A stretch of 44,918 nt of DNA from a virus, in IMG/VR virus record IMGVR_UViG_3300042503_000397, positions 1 to 44,918 of that record; one strand, written 5' to 3'. A program made the position numbers and the translations under genes. The notes under the pieces were generated by a model. That model did no database searches. It was not told where the DNA came from and saw nothing but the letters and a program-made list of their open reading frames with translations. Numbering within the stretch: the first letter of the stretch is position 1; every line of letters begins with the position of its first letter. This document shows positions 6,222 through 13,553 of the stretch, piece by piece.

Positions 6222-6244
6222 AAAAAGGGGCGTTGTAGCGCCCC
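6222..6244 (-). terminator. Rho-independent terminator after the 90-aa gene
   Basis: On the minus strand, GGGGCG-CTACAA-CGCCCC is a perfect 6-bp GC stem with a 6-base loop, followed directly by TTTTTG. It lies 8 bases past the TGA at 6253 and ends 3 bases before the ATG at 6218, so it may also act as an attenuator of the downstream gene. Confidence 0.75.
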
Positions 6245-6252
6245 GGTTCAGT

Positions 6253-6525
6253 TCAGTTGATGCAGGCGTTAGCCAGCATTTCGTTGGCGGCGTTGAGGCG
6301 CTGGAAGAGCTGCGGCAGGATGTGGAAGTGGCGCTCGCGCTTGGCGGCTTCAATCATGCCCAGAGTCTCGTTGCGGAACTCTTGCCATTCTTGACGCTGT
6401 GACTTGCGTGCAGGATTACGGCGTGCAGTGATCACAACCTGGATGCTGGATTGCTTGCGGTTGTTTGCCTTCCATGCAGCCAGTTCAGCGGCGGTCATAT
6501 TGGCGGTGATGGAGGCGCGGGTCAT
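6253..6525 (-). CDS. Hypothetical 90-aa basic helical protein
   Basis: ATG at 6525 directly follows the leader CCCCAAACCGAGAACC. The sequence is helical: ITANMTAAELAAWKANNRKQ, a basic VVITARRNPARKSQRQEWQ stretch, and a long C-terminal helix (LPQLFQRLNAANEMLANA). The basic region could bind nucleic acid. It forms a complete unit, with a good promoter upstream (6567-6595) and a terminator downstream (6222-6244), which suggests strong independent early expression. Function unknown. Confidence 0.65.
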   Translation of the reverse strand: MTRASITANMTAAELAAWKANNRKQSSIQVVITARRNPARKSQRQEWQEFRNETLGMIEAAKRERHFHILPQLFQRLNAANEMLANACIN

Positions 6526-6595
6526 GGTTCTCGGTTTGGGGTGCAGGTGTTGCCTGCTGTTTCCAAATCATACCGCCATGCTCGGCCGTGCGCAA
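6526..6595 (-). promoter_or_regulatory. Strong sigma-70-type early promoter plus conserved leader
   Basis: On the minus strand, TTGCGC (6590-6595), a 17-base spacer and TATGAT (6567-6572) make a good vegetative promoter. The ACGGCCGAGC of the spacer recurs near two other early genes. The leader CCCCAAACCGAGAACC lies just before the ATG at 6525. This is the best promoter I see on this strand. Confidence 0.65.
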
Positions 6596-6597
6596 CC

Positions 6598-7944
6598 TCA
6601 CCCGCCGTAACGCTTCGCCAGTCTGGCCTGGTAGACACGTTCCGCCCATCCGCGCTTGTAGCCGCGTTGCTGCGCTAGCTCGCGCAGGTCGTCGAGGGAC
6701 TGAGCCGTGCCTTGCTCGCGGCGCTTGGCCCGCATGGCCACTTCCACCAACTCCCCATCAACCTGCTGCAGCTCGCGTGCCTCTGGTGCAAAGCGATGCC
6801 CGCACTCGCCGCATTGCTTGGCCTGGCTGGCCATGGCGGCAAAGCAGCTGGGGCATACCTTGACGCTGGGTGCTGCCTCGCGGTCGCGCTTTTTAAGGCC
6901 ATCTAGGGTCCACTCACGCGGCTCTAGGTGATGGCCAAGCCGGAGCGTATTGCCGACGTGGTCAAGCACCACTGCAGCAGTCTTGCCCGGTGATGGCCGC
7001 AGGCACCGACCGATCATCTGCAAATGCAGGCTGGTGGATGCAGTAGGCCTGAGCAGGATGCAGCCGCCGACTGACGGGACATCGACGCCCTCACCAATTA
7101 GTGCGCAGCTGGTAAGCACCTTGATCCGGCCTATTGCCAGGTCAGCCAATAGCTGCCTTCTATTGGCCGCATCCATGCTGCCGTCAATACTTGCGGCTGG
7201 GATGCCGTTGCATTGGAACAGGGATGCCACTGCCTCCGCGTGGGCCACGCTGCAGCAAAACGCGATCGCGGTCTGTCCGTCTAGATGCTTGCGGTAGTGG
7301 CCTAGGCAGTCGCCCATGATCGTGCCGACACGGTGCTCGGCCTCTTTGGTGTCGAAATCACCCATCCGCTTGCGTAGGCCGGTGGTATCAAAGCCCGGTG
7401 GCGCCAGCACCTTGGCCGCGGCGAGGTAGCCGTTATCCGTCAACCATTGCGCGCTGGGGCCTTCCACCATGGACTGGTAGTGCTCGCCAAGGCCACGGCC
7501 GTCGAGGCGGATCGGAGTTGCAGTGACGCCCAGCAGGTGGGCTGACTGGAAGTGCTCAAGCACCTTGGCCCAGGTGCCGGCATTGCTGTGGTGCGCCTCG
7601 TCAATGATGACAAGCTGAAAGAAATCACGCGGCAGCTTGTGCAGCCTGCGAGCAAGCGTCTGCACACTGGCAACCTGCACTGCTGCACTCAGGTCCATGG
7701 CGCGGTTGGCAGCAATCACACCATGCGGCATGGGCAAACTGCGGCACGATTGGTCCAGTAGCTCCTGCCGGTGAACGGCGATCAGCACGCGATTGCCCTT
7801 GCGTGCAGCGGATTGGGCAATGTGGCTGAAAATCACCGTCTTGCCGCCACCAGTAGGCAGCACTGCCATCACCTTGCGGTGGCCTAGTTGGTATTGCAGG
7901 CGGATGGCGGTGATCAGCTGTTGCTGGTATGGGCGCAGGTTCAC
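6598..7944 (-). CDS. RadD-like superfamily 2 DNA helicase with C-terminal zinc ribbon
   Basis: A 448-aa protein starting at GTG 7944, which overlaps the stop of the methyltransferase fusion. Helicase motifs in order: RPYQQQLI (Q-like), PTGGGKT (Walker A, residues 30-36), IIDEAHHS (DEAH, 115-118), GVTATP, then the second RecA domain with SCALIGEGVDVP and LQMIGRCLRP (motif VI). The tail has CPSC...CGEC, a zinc ribbon. This matches RadD/YejH-like helicases, which help resolve recombination intermediates. It is shorter than E. coli RadD. It probably works with RecT, SSB and VRR-NUC. Confidence 0.85.
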   Translation of the reverse strand: MNLRPYQQQLITAIRLQYQLGHRKVMAVLPTGGGKTVIFSHIAQSAARKGNRVLIAVHRQELLDQSCRSLPMPHGVIAANRAMDLSAAVQVASVQTLARRLHKLPRDFFQLVIIDEAHHSNAGTWAKVLEHFQSAHLLGVTATPIRLDGRGLGEHYQSMVEGPSAQWLTDNGYLAAAKVLAPPGFDTTGLRKRMGDFDTKEAEHRVGTIMGDCLGHYRKHLDGQTAIAFCCSVAHAEAVASLFQCNGIPAASIDGSMDAANRRQLLADLAIGRIKVLTSCALIGEGVDVPSVGGCILLRPTASTSLHLQMIGRCLRPSPGKTAAVVLDHVGNTLRLGHHLEPREWTLDGLKKRDREAAPSVKVCPSCFAAMASQAKQCGECGHRFAPEARELQQVDGELVEVAMRAKRREQGTAQSLDDLRELAQQRGYKRGWAERVYQARLAKRYGG

Positions 7945-10199
7945 ACCAGTTCCCCCTGCTTATGTGACTCGACCATGGCAAGGTTTTTGGCTGCGCAGTT
8001 GAAATACGAAGGCTTCAGCTCAAAGCCAACAAACCGGCGCTGCATCTGCAGGCTGACGTAGCCCTCGCTGCCGATGCCGGCGAATGGGCTAAGCACCAGA
8101 TCGCCAGGGTTGCTCCATAGTTGCAAGCCGCGGCGGATCACCTCCAGTTGCAGCGGGCAGATGTGACGCTCATCCTCATTGGCGCGGGCGCTGCGGTATT
8201 GCAGCGTGTCCGATGGGTTGATATCCATCCACACCGGGCTGGCGTAACGCTGCCAAATGTTGATGCTGTCTTTGATCGCATCGCCCGTTTTGGCCGGTGC
8301 ATTCTCGCCGGCAAACTCAGTGAATGGCCCCGCGCATGGCTCAGGGTTGTCGCCCAGCTTGCGCACTGTTACAAGGTAGTCAGGAATGCCTTGGCGGCTG
8401 AGCGCTGAATCCTTGCGCACTTGCTTATGCAGCAGGCCAATTGCCTTGGTGCGCTGCATTGCGGTGACCGGATCCTTCCAGATGCACACCTCGCTATGGA
8501 AGACAAAACCAGCAGCCTGGAAGATGCGCAGCATGTCACCGCGAAAGTCCTTCACGCCGATGAAACCATCGCGTTCCTTGCTGCTGGGCAGATTCATGCA
8601 ATGGAAGCTGATTAACCGGCCCGGCATCAGCACGCGATGCAGCTCCTTGGCTAGGTAGACGAAGTGATCGAAGAACTCCTGGTCGTTGCGACTGTTGCCC
8701 ATATCACGGTCGCTATTGCTGTAGGTGTACAGCGACGCGAATGGCGGGCTAAAGATGCTGTAATGGATGGAGTCGCTGTCGAGCTGTTTGATGCTCTCAA
8801 CGCAGTCGCCCATGTACAAATCCCAGTTGTCGCCGGTCTTGTGCTCAGTGATGTGCGGCGCCACTTGACGTTGGATCTTTTTGAGTTGTTCCATTGTTTG
8901 TTGCTTCATGATTTCAACCATTGATTGGGCCATCTGGATGCTGTCCGCCTCTTTGCGGCGGATGTTGTCGATCACGCGGCCTTCCGCCACGTCGTAGATG
9001 ATGTGAGCGTTGACGGGCTGCTCTTGGCCAAATCGCCAGCAACGGCGGATGGCTTGATAGAACGCCTCATAGCTGTGGGATAGGCCAACAAATGCGACGT
9101 TGTGGCACCGCTGGAAGTTGAGGCCAAAGCCAAAGATGCTCGGCTTGCTGACCAGTACGCGAATCTTGCCATCCTGAAAGTCGATGGCAGCTTGCCGCTT
9201 ATGGTCGTCGCTGTCGCTGCCTGACACCTCAACCGCTCCATCGATGGCGGCAGTCAGCGCCTTGGACTCATCGTTCAGATCGCACCACACCAGCCATTGC
9301 TCGGTGTTGCTGTTGGCAAGCTTGGCGGCAGCGGCCACACGGAGGGCGAGGGACGCCTTGCGCACTTGCCGTTGATCGCTCAGCGTACGAGCCTCCATGG
9401 CAAACAGCGCCATCTGGCCGTCATCCCCTGCAGTTGCCTCGCGTGGCGTCTCAACCGTGCAGTCACTGATCTGCAGCGCCGGCAGGATGAAGCTGCCATC
9501 GTCGTAGCCAAGGTCTGATGGCTTGCGGATCGTTACCGCCCAGCTGCAAACCCATTCCCAGAACTTGCTCTTGGCGTGTCCCTTGAGCCGCCACTTGGCA
9601 GTGTCGCCGCCGTCATGCACGAAGAACATGGCCAGCATCTCAGTGCGGGTCATGACGCCGATGAACTCAGCATGGTTGCCGAGCTCCATATGGTCGTTCG
9701 GTGCTGGCGTGGCGGAGCAGGCCAGCCGGTATGGAGTGAGGCTGAACGACTCGATGATCTGGTTGCGGATCTTGCCGGTGTATGCCTTGAGGATGCTGCT
9801 CTCATCAAGCACCACGCCATCGAAGGCGGATGGGTCGAAATGGCCGAGTTTTTCGTAGTTGGTGATCGTGATGCCGGGCTTGACCTCGGCTTGCGTTGCG
9901 GCAAAGCTGCAGGCAATGCCGAATTTGCCGCCCTCGCGCACGGTCTGGTGCGCAACCGCCAACGGCGCTAACACCAGCACATTGCCGCCGGTGTGCTGAT
10001 GCACTTGATGCGCCCATTCAAGCTGCATGGCGGTTTTACCCATGCCGCAATCGGCCCAGATGCAGAACCTGCCGACACGGCAGGCCATGGTCACAATGTC
10101 CCGCTGAAACGGAAATAGCGGTGCCGTGAACTGGTTAGGGTCAAAGCCTGCAGGAGCGCAGGCTGTGGATTTGGAGGCTAGGAAGTCTTTGTAGGTCAT
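7941..10199 (-). CDS. SNF2-like helicase fused to N4/N6 DNA methyltransferase
   Basis: A 752-aa two-domain protein. The first ~450 residues are an SF2/SNF2 ATPase: LFPFQRDIV, CGMGKTA (Walker A, 52-56), LDESS (DExx box, 132-135), ACSATPAPND, VLVSKPSIFGFGLNFQ and QAIRRCWRFGQEQ. Residues ~465-750 are a beta-class amino-methyltransferase: GDCVESI, SPPF (catalytic motif IV, about 484), a target-recognition region, then LSPFAGIGSEG (SAM motif I, about 705) and GFELKPSY. Motif IV before motif I marks class beta (N6-adenine or N4-cytosine). It likely methylates phage DNA, giving protection from host restriction. No restriction endonuclease motif is seen. Confidence 0.85.
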   Translation of the reverse strand: MTYKDFLASKSTACAPAGFDPNQFTAPLFPFQRDIVTMACRVGRFCIWADCGMGKTAMQLEWAHQVHQHTGGNVLVLAPLAVAHQTVREGGKFGIACSFAATQAEVKPGITITNYEKLGHFDPSAFDGVVLDESSILKAYTGKIRNQIIESFSLTPYRLACSATPAPNDHMELGNHAEFIGVMTRTEMLAMFFVHDGGDTAKWRLKGHAKSKFWEWVCSWAVTIRKPSDLGYDDGSFILPALQISDCTVETPREATAGDDGQMALFAMEARTLSDQRQVRKASLALRVAAAAKLANSNTEQWLVWCDLNDESKALTAAIDGAVEVSGSDSDDHKRQAAIDFQDGKIRVLVSKPSIFGFGLNFQRCHNVAFVGLSHSYEAFYQAIRRCWRFGQEQPVNAHIIYDVAEGRVIDNIRRKEADSIQMAQSMVEIMKQQTMEQLKKIQRQVAPHITEHKTGDNWDLYMGDCVESIKQLDSDSIHYSIFSPPFASLYTYSNSDRDMGNSRNDQEFFDHFVYLAKELHRVLMPGRLISFHCMNLPSSKERDGFIGVKDFRGDMLRIFQAAGFVFHSEVCIWKDPVTAMQRTKAIGLLHKQVRKDSALSRQGIPDYLVTVRKLGDNPEPCAGPFTEFAGENAPAKTGDAIKDSINIWQRYASPVWMDINPSDTLQYRSARANEDERHICPLQLEVIRRGLQLWSNPGDLVLSPFAGIGSEGYVSLQMQRRFVGFELKPSYFNCAAKNLAMVESHKQGELV

Positions 10200-10360
10200 T
10201 GGACATCGTTAAAAGGTGAACCGGCGCAAACCCAAATCCAGCCCTCTCTTGTCCACTGCAAATCCCATACGTCACCATCGCTATCAAGTGCATAAAGGCA
10301 CGTTTTGCCCTCATCGCTGCTGTTGGCTGAAATCTGAATGATTTTGGGGATGCGATCCAT
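10196..10360 (-). CDS. Hypothetical 54-aa protein, first gene of the leftward arm
   Basis: ATG at 10360, or GTG at 10384 for eight more residues. The stop overlaps the ATG of the helicase-methyltransferase gene. The translation (MDRIPKIIQISANSSDEGKT... LYALDSDGDVWDLQWTREGW) has beta-strand periodicity like a single blade of a repeat protein. No family assigned. As the first gene after the divergent promoter it should be expressed early. Confidence 0.6.
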   Translation of the reverse strand: MDRIPKIIQISANSSDEGKTCLYALDSDGDVWDLQWTREGWIWVCAGSPFNDVQ

Positions 10361-10376
10361 GGCAGTGCCGTGTGGC

Positions 10377-10412
10377 TTGCACACCGTAGACTAACCGTAT
10401 ACGCTCTGTCAA
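10377..10412. promoter_or_regulatory. Divergent promoter and operator region
   Basis: This is the only divergent gene pair start near the left arm. Leftward: TTGACA (+ strand tgtcaa, 10407-10412), an 18-base spacer, then TACGGT (10383-10388). Rightward: TTGCAC (10377-10382) then TATACG (10398-10403, 15-base spacer) or TACGCT at 17. The palindrome CGTATACG (10396-10403) lies inside both and is a plausible operator for the RHH protein encoded next door. Confidence 0.55.
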
Positions 10413-10430
10413 GCATCCAGCCGGAACCCG

Positions 10431-10583
10431 ATGCCCCTAGCCCGACCCATCCCGATCCGTCTAGCGCCAGACCAGTTGCAATGGCTGGATTCTTGGCGTG
10501 GCGACACCATCTCACGCAGTGCCGCCATCCGACTGCTGCTGGAGCAGGCAATCAAGCTGCACCGTGACGCAGCCAGCCGATGA
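10431..10583 (+). CDS. Ribbon-helix-helix regulator (50 aa)
   Basis: The ATG at 10431 opens a 50-aa ORF whose TGA overlaps the primase start (ATGA). RPIPIRLAPDQLQWLD gives the beta strand and first helix, and ISRSAAIRLLLEQAIKLH the second helix of an Arc/CopG-type ribbon-helix-helix fold. Such dimers bind short palindromes. Encoded beside the divergent promoter, it probably autoregulates and controls the switch between the two arms. The fold is well supported, the role inferred. Confidence 0.75.
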   Translation: MPLARPIPIRLAPDQLQWLDSWRGDTISRSAAIRLLLEQAIKLHRDAASR

Positions 10584-12943
10584 AGGAAATTGACTTTGAC
10601 GAGGCCCGTCGGTTTATTGCCCTCTTGGGCAAGCCGGCAGGTGCGATCAGGCTGCGTGCTTTTCTCCATGCTGACCACCCAAGCAAGCCCACCGATAAAG
10701 GCCGCAAGGGTGGCAGCAGTAAGCGGCTGATCACCGAATGGCAGTCCGAAGGTCGCGGCGTTTATGTCGTCGTCAACGATGGCGGTGACACCAACGCAGA
10801 GATCACCACATGTCGCGCGTTCTTCGCCGAATGGGACGACCGCCCTAAGGAGTGGCAGCTCACTGCATGGCAGGACCTCAATCTGCCAGAGCCGACGATG
10901 CAGATTGACACCGGCGGCAAATCCATCCATAACTATTGGGTGTTGTCCGATCCGATCACGCCTGCCCATTGGGAGCTGGTGCAAGCTCGGTTACTCGACT
11001 ACTGCGATGCAGACCGCAGCATCAAAAATGCTGCCCGCGTCATGCGCCTGCCAGGGACCTACCACGCTGGTGCCGACGGCGGTCTTGGTGAGCAGTGCCG
11101 CATGGTGGCCTGTAGCGGCGTCCACTACGCCGTATCTGACATCGAATCGGTGCTGCCATCTGAGACCTACTACCAGCACGAGAAGCCAGCCCGCACCTAC
11201 ACAGAGCAGGCAGAGCGCAGCATTGATGACATCCGCGAGGCGCTAGCCGCCATTCCACCGCGCTCGCCCGGCACCGGCACCTACCACATTTATCGCAACA
11301 TTTTCTGGGGGCTGATCCAAGCCGTCGGCGATGCCGCCACTGCTATTGCATTGATGCAGCAGCACAGCCCGCAATGGCAAGGCCTTGAGCAGATTGCCGC
11401 TTCTGGTGGTGATCGCATCAACGCCGGCACCTTTTGGTACTGGGCGCGACATTACGGCTGGCAGCCGCCAATGCCCACACGCAGGCAAGTGCGCTCATCA
11501 GAGCCGGCCACTGCCGAGGCCATTAACTGCCAGCTGTACAGCAAGACGGATACCGAATGGCTTGATATGACCGTTCAATACGTTTTTGAGTACCCAGCCG
11601 TCCGGTGGATTTGCGTTGATGGCATCCTCCACCGCTGGTGCGGCACCCATTACCAGCCCACAACTGATGACGAACTAGCGCCCAGCATCGCTCGGCTTTT
11701 GTCCATGCTGCATGTCGTAGATGGCAAAACCGGCGAGCAATCGCACCCATGGAAGCGACCAAAGTACGTCGATGAAGCCCTCGCATGGATGCGACGGCTG
11801 CTAGAGCCGGTCCCGGTCAACCCATCCAATGCCATCAATTGCGCCAATGGCGTGGTGTCCTGGTCGTGGAGCGGCAAAAAGCTTGATGTCACCTTTGAGC
11901 CGCACAGCCCAGACCGCGCATTTACCTACATCACCACTTACGACTACGACCCTGAAGCCAGTGCTCAGCACCTATGGCGGCTGCTGGAAGCAGTAGAGCC
12001 CGGTGACCGCGACACGCTGCAGCGCATCCTTGGCAGCGGCCTTGACCTGTCCAAGTACCGCGCCACACGTGGCAGGCCACGGGCGGTTTTGATGATCGGT
12101 GCCGGCTCCAACGGCAAAGACACCATCCGCACCGCGCTGCGCGACACCCTAGGCAGCCGTAATTTCACCTCCTGCACGCTCGCTGATTTTCGCCAATACG
12201 ACCAAGGCCGCAAATTTCCTATTGCGCCGTTACGCGGCGCATCGGTTAACTGGTCCAGTGAAAATAGCCAATTTGTGCATATTGACAACCTTCAGTCACT
12301 AAAGGCTGCAATTAGCGGCGAAGAGTTGTCGTATGAGCTGAAGGGTGTACAAGAATCGCAGTTTGTGCCATCTGCGCTTTTTGTGTTCAACCTCAACAAA
12401 GACCCCTCCTTGTCTGGTGATCAGATTGCTATTGAGACACGGTTCCATGTCTTCCAATTTCGCAAGACATTCATGGCCACACCTACTGATGCCAACCACA
12501 TACAGGCCGACCCGCGGTTAAAGGATGATCCGTCTTTTATTCAGCAACAGATATGCCCTGCATTCCTCAATTGGTTGCTAGAAGGCATGTCACTCAGCAT
12601 GAGCGATGGCATTGACTACAGCTCTGGTAGGCAGGCCATGGAAGATGTCCGCCGCGCCAGCTGCCACTTATGGGAATTCTGCGATGCGGTTGGCTTGACT
12701 TATGAGGATGGCGCTCAGGTATCGGTCAAGCGGGTATGGGACACGCTGCACGCTTGGTACCGAGAAGAGGGTTACTTGGATGACCGTGATCGGTGGTTGG
12801 TGGACCCGCCGGCTGATCGCACGGTCAAGGCGGCACGGCTTTTGGTGCCGGCGCTACGGCAGATCTTCCCAAAACTTGCGTCCGCCAGAGCCGGCAAGAG
12901 TCGCGATCGTCTTATCACCGGGCTCAAGCTGGACTCATGGTGA
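10580..12943 (+). CDS. Primase-helicase (PrimPol/RepB-like primase plus D5-type SF3 helicase)
   Basis: A 787-aa replication protein. The N-terminal third is an archaeo-eukaryotic-type primase: FFAEWDD (metal-binding acidic motif, residues 81-87), GGKSIHNYW (sxH motif, 113-120) and NAARVMRLPGT. The C-terminal half is a D5/SF3 helicase: MIGAGSNGKDT (Walker A, about 505-515), PLRGASVNWSSEN (Walker B region), SALFVFNLNKDPSLSG, and ETRFHVFQF with the arginine finger. It would open and prime the origin. The repeat-rich region directly downstream is a candidate target. Coupled to the RHH gene by ATGA. Confidence 0.88.
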   Translation: MKEIDFDEARRFIALLGKPAGAIRLRAFLHADHPSKPTDKGRKGGSSKRLITEWQSEGRGVYVVVNDGGDTNAEITTCRAFFAEWDDRPKEWQLTAWQDLNLPEPTMQIDTGGKSIHNYWVLSDPITPAHWELVQARLLDYCDADRSIKNAARVMRLPGTYHAGADGGLGEQCRMVACSGVHYAVSDIESVLPSETYYQHEKPARTYTEQAERSIDDIREALAAIPPRSPGTGTYHIYRNIFWGLIQAVGDAATAIALMQQHSPQWQGLEQIAASGGDRINAGTFWYWARHYGWQPPMPTRRQVRSSEPATAEAINCQLYSKTDTEWLDMTVQYVFEYPAVRWICVDGILHRWCGTHYQPTTDDELAPSIARLLSMLHVVDGKTGEQSHPWKRPKYVDEALAWMRRLLEPVPVNPSNAINCANGVVSWSWSGKKLDVTFEPHSPDRAFTYITTYDYDPEASAQHLWRLLEAVEPGDRDTLQRILGSGLDLSKYRATRGRPRAVLMIGAGSNGKDTIRTALRDTLGSRNFTSCTLADFRQYDQGRKFPIAPLRGASVNWSSENSQFVHIDNLQSLKAAISGEELSYELKGVQESQFVPSALFVFNLNKDPSLSGDQIAIETRFHVFQFRKTFMATPTDANHIQADPRLKDDPSFIQQQICPAFLNWLLEGMSLSMSDGIDYSSGRQAMEDVRRASCHLWEFCDAVGLTYEDGAQVSVKRVWDTLHAWYREEGYLDDRDRWLVDPPADRTVKAARLLVPALRQIFPKLASARAGKSRDRLITGLKLDSW

Positions 12944-12950
12944 CGCTGTT

Positions 12951-13240
12951 GGCGGACGCAACTTGCGTCCGCTGCCACCCTTGGCGGACGCAAAGGCGGA
13001 CGCAAAACCCCTTGCTATTACTACCTTTTTCTTAGGCGGACGCAAATAGGGGTATATAAACGCCTATAGAAAAAGGAGACGCTATGTAGTGGGGTGAACA
13101 TATGACGCATATAGGGGGAGGTAGGGAAAGCCCGATTTTGCGTCCGCCTAGTGTTTGCAAGGGTTTTGGCGTCCGCCTAAGTGCGATTTGCGTCCGCCTT
13201 CGCTGAAAACCCAGTCACAGCCTGCCTTTTTGCGTCCGCG
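12951..13240. repeat. Iteron-like cluster of GGCGGACGCAA in opposed orientation; candidate origin or partition site
   Basis: This is the largest gene-poor stretch (12944-13268). Forward copies of GGCGGACGCAA lie at 12951, 12983, 12995 and 13035. Reverse copies (TTGCGTCCGCC) lie at 13138 and 13188, with variants at 12963, 13168 and 13230. The 12951/12963 pair forms a near-perfect hairpin, 10 bp on each side of one C. The arms flank an AT-rich core with TATATAAA (13053-13060). The layout fits a replication origin for the upstream primase-helicase, or a centromere/operator for the RHH protein downstream. Confidence 0.8.
13055..13089 (+). promoter_or_regulatory. TATAAA element and strong Shine-Dalgarno before a start-stop codon pair
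   Basis: Inside the AT-rich core, TATAAA (13055-13060) resembles a -10 box. It is followed by AAGGAG (13073-13078), a five-base spacer and ATG immediately followed by TAG (13084-13089). This is an ideal ribosome site with no coding sequence. It may be a regulatory start-stop element or the relic of a lost gene. Confidence 0.4.
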
Positions 13241-13268
13241 TTACGCTCAGCACTCATCCGACCACCAA

Positions 13269-13553
13269 ATGCAAGAAATCAAAGTCCGCTTCCAGCCCGA
13301 AGACCTCACCGCCTTGGACCAGCAGGCCGCATCGCTCGGCACTAGCCGCGCGCAGTTGATCCGTGACCGTTCCCTAAGCAGTGGGGTTGCAGGGTTGACC
13401 ACAGCCGACTACCATCGCCTCGTGTCCGGTGCTGCTGCCCACATGCGTGGTGATCTGTCGCACCGACACGTTGAGCATCTCGTTGCGTATGTCATTACAA
13501 GACTCGATCATCATTCCCGCCAAGCAGTCGCCGGTGATCAACCGGCTTCATGA
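13269..13553 (+). CDS. Ribbon-helix-helix DNA-binding protein (94 aa)
   Basis: ATG at 13269 is chosen because the RHH motif begins there; upstream in-frame sequence is the repeat region. MQEIKVRFQPEDLTALDQQ forms the beta strand and first helix, and LGTSRAQLIRDRSL the second helix. A C-terminal helical part (YHRLVSGAAAHMR...HLVAYVIT) may mediate oligomerisation. Lying just after the opposed GGCGGACGCAA repeats, it is the obvious candidate to bind them, as a ParG-like centromere binder or replication repressor. It overlaps the next gene by 65 bases. Confidence 0.7.
   Translation: MQEIKVRFQPEDLTALDQQAASLGTSRAQLIRDRSLSSGVAGLTTADYHRLVSGAAAHMRGDLSHRHVEHLVAYVITRLDHHSRQAVAGDQPAS

Noticed and set aside
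13102-13206. 34-aa ORF within the repeat region
   Set aside because: Its codons are made of the repeat units themselves, it has no good ribosome site of its own and no recognisable sequence.
12951-13240. Rho-independent terminator for the primase gene
   Set aside because: The 12951-12972 hairpin has no T run after it, and the same unit recurs singly and in both orientations, which fits protein-binding repeats better.
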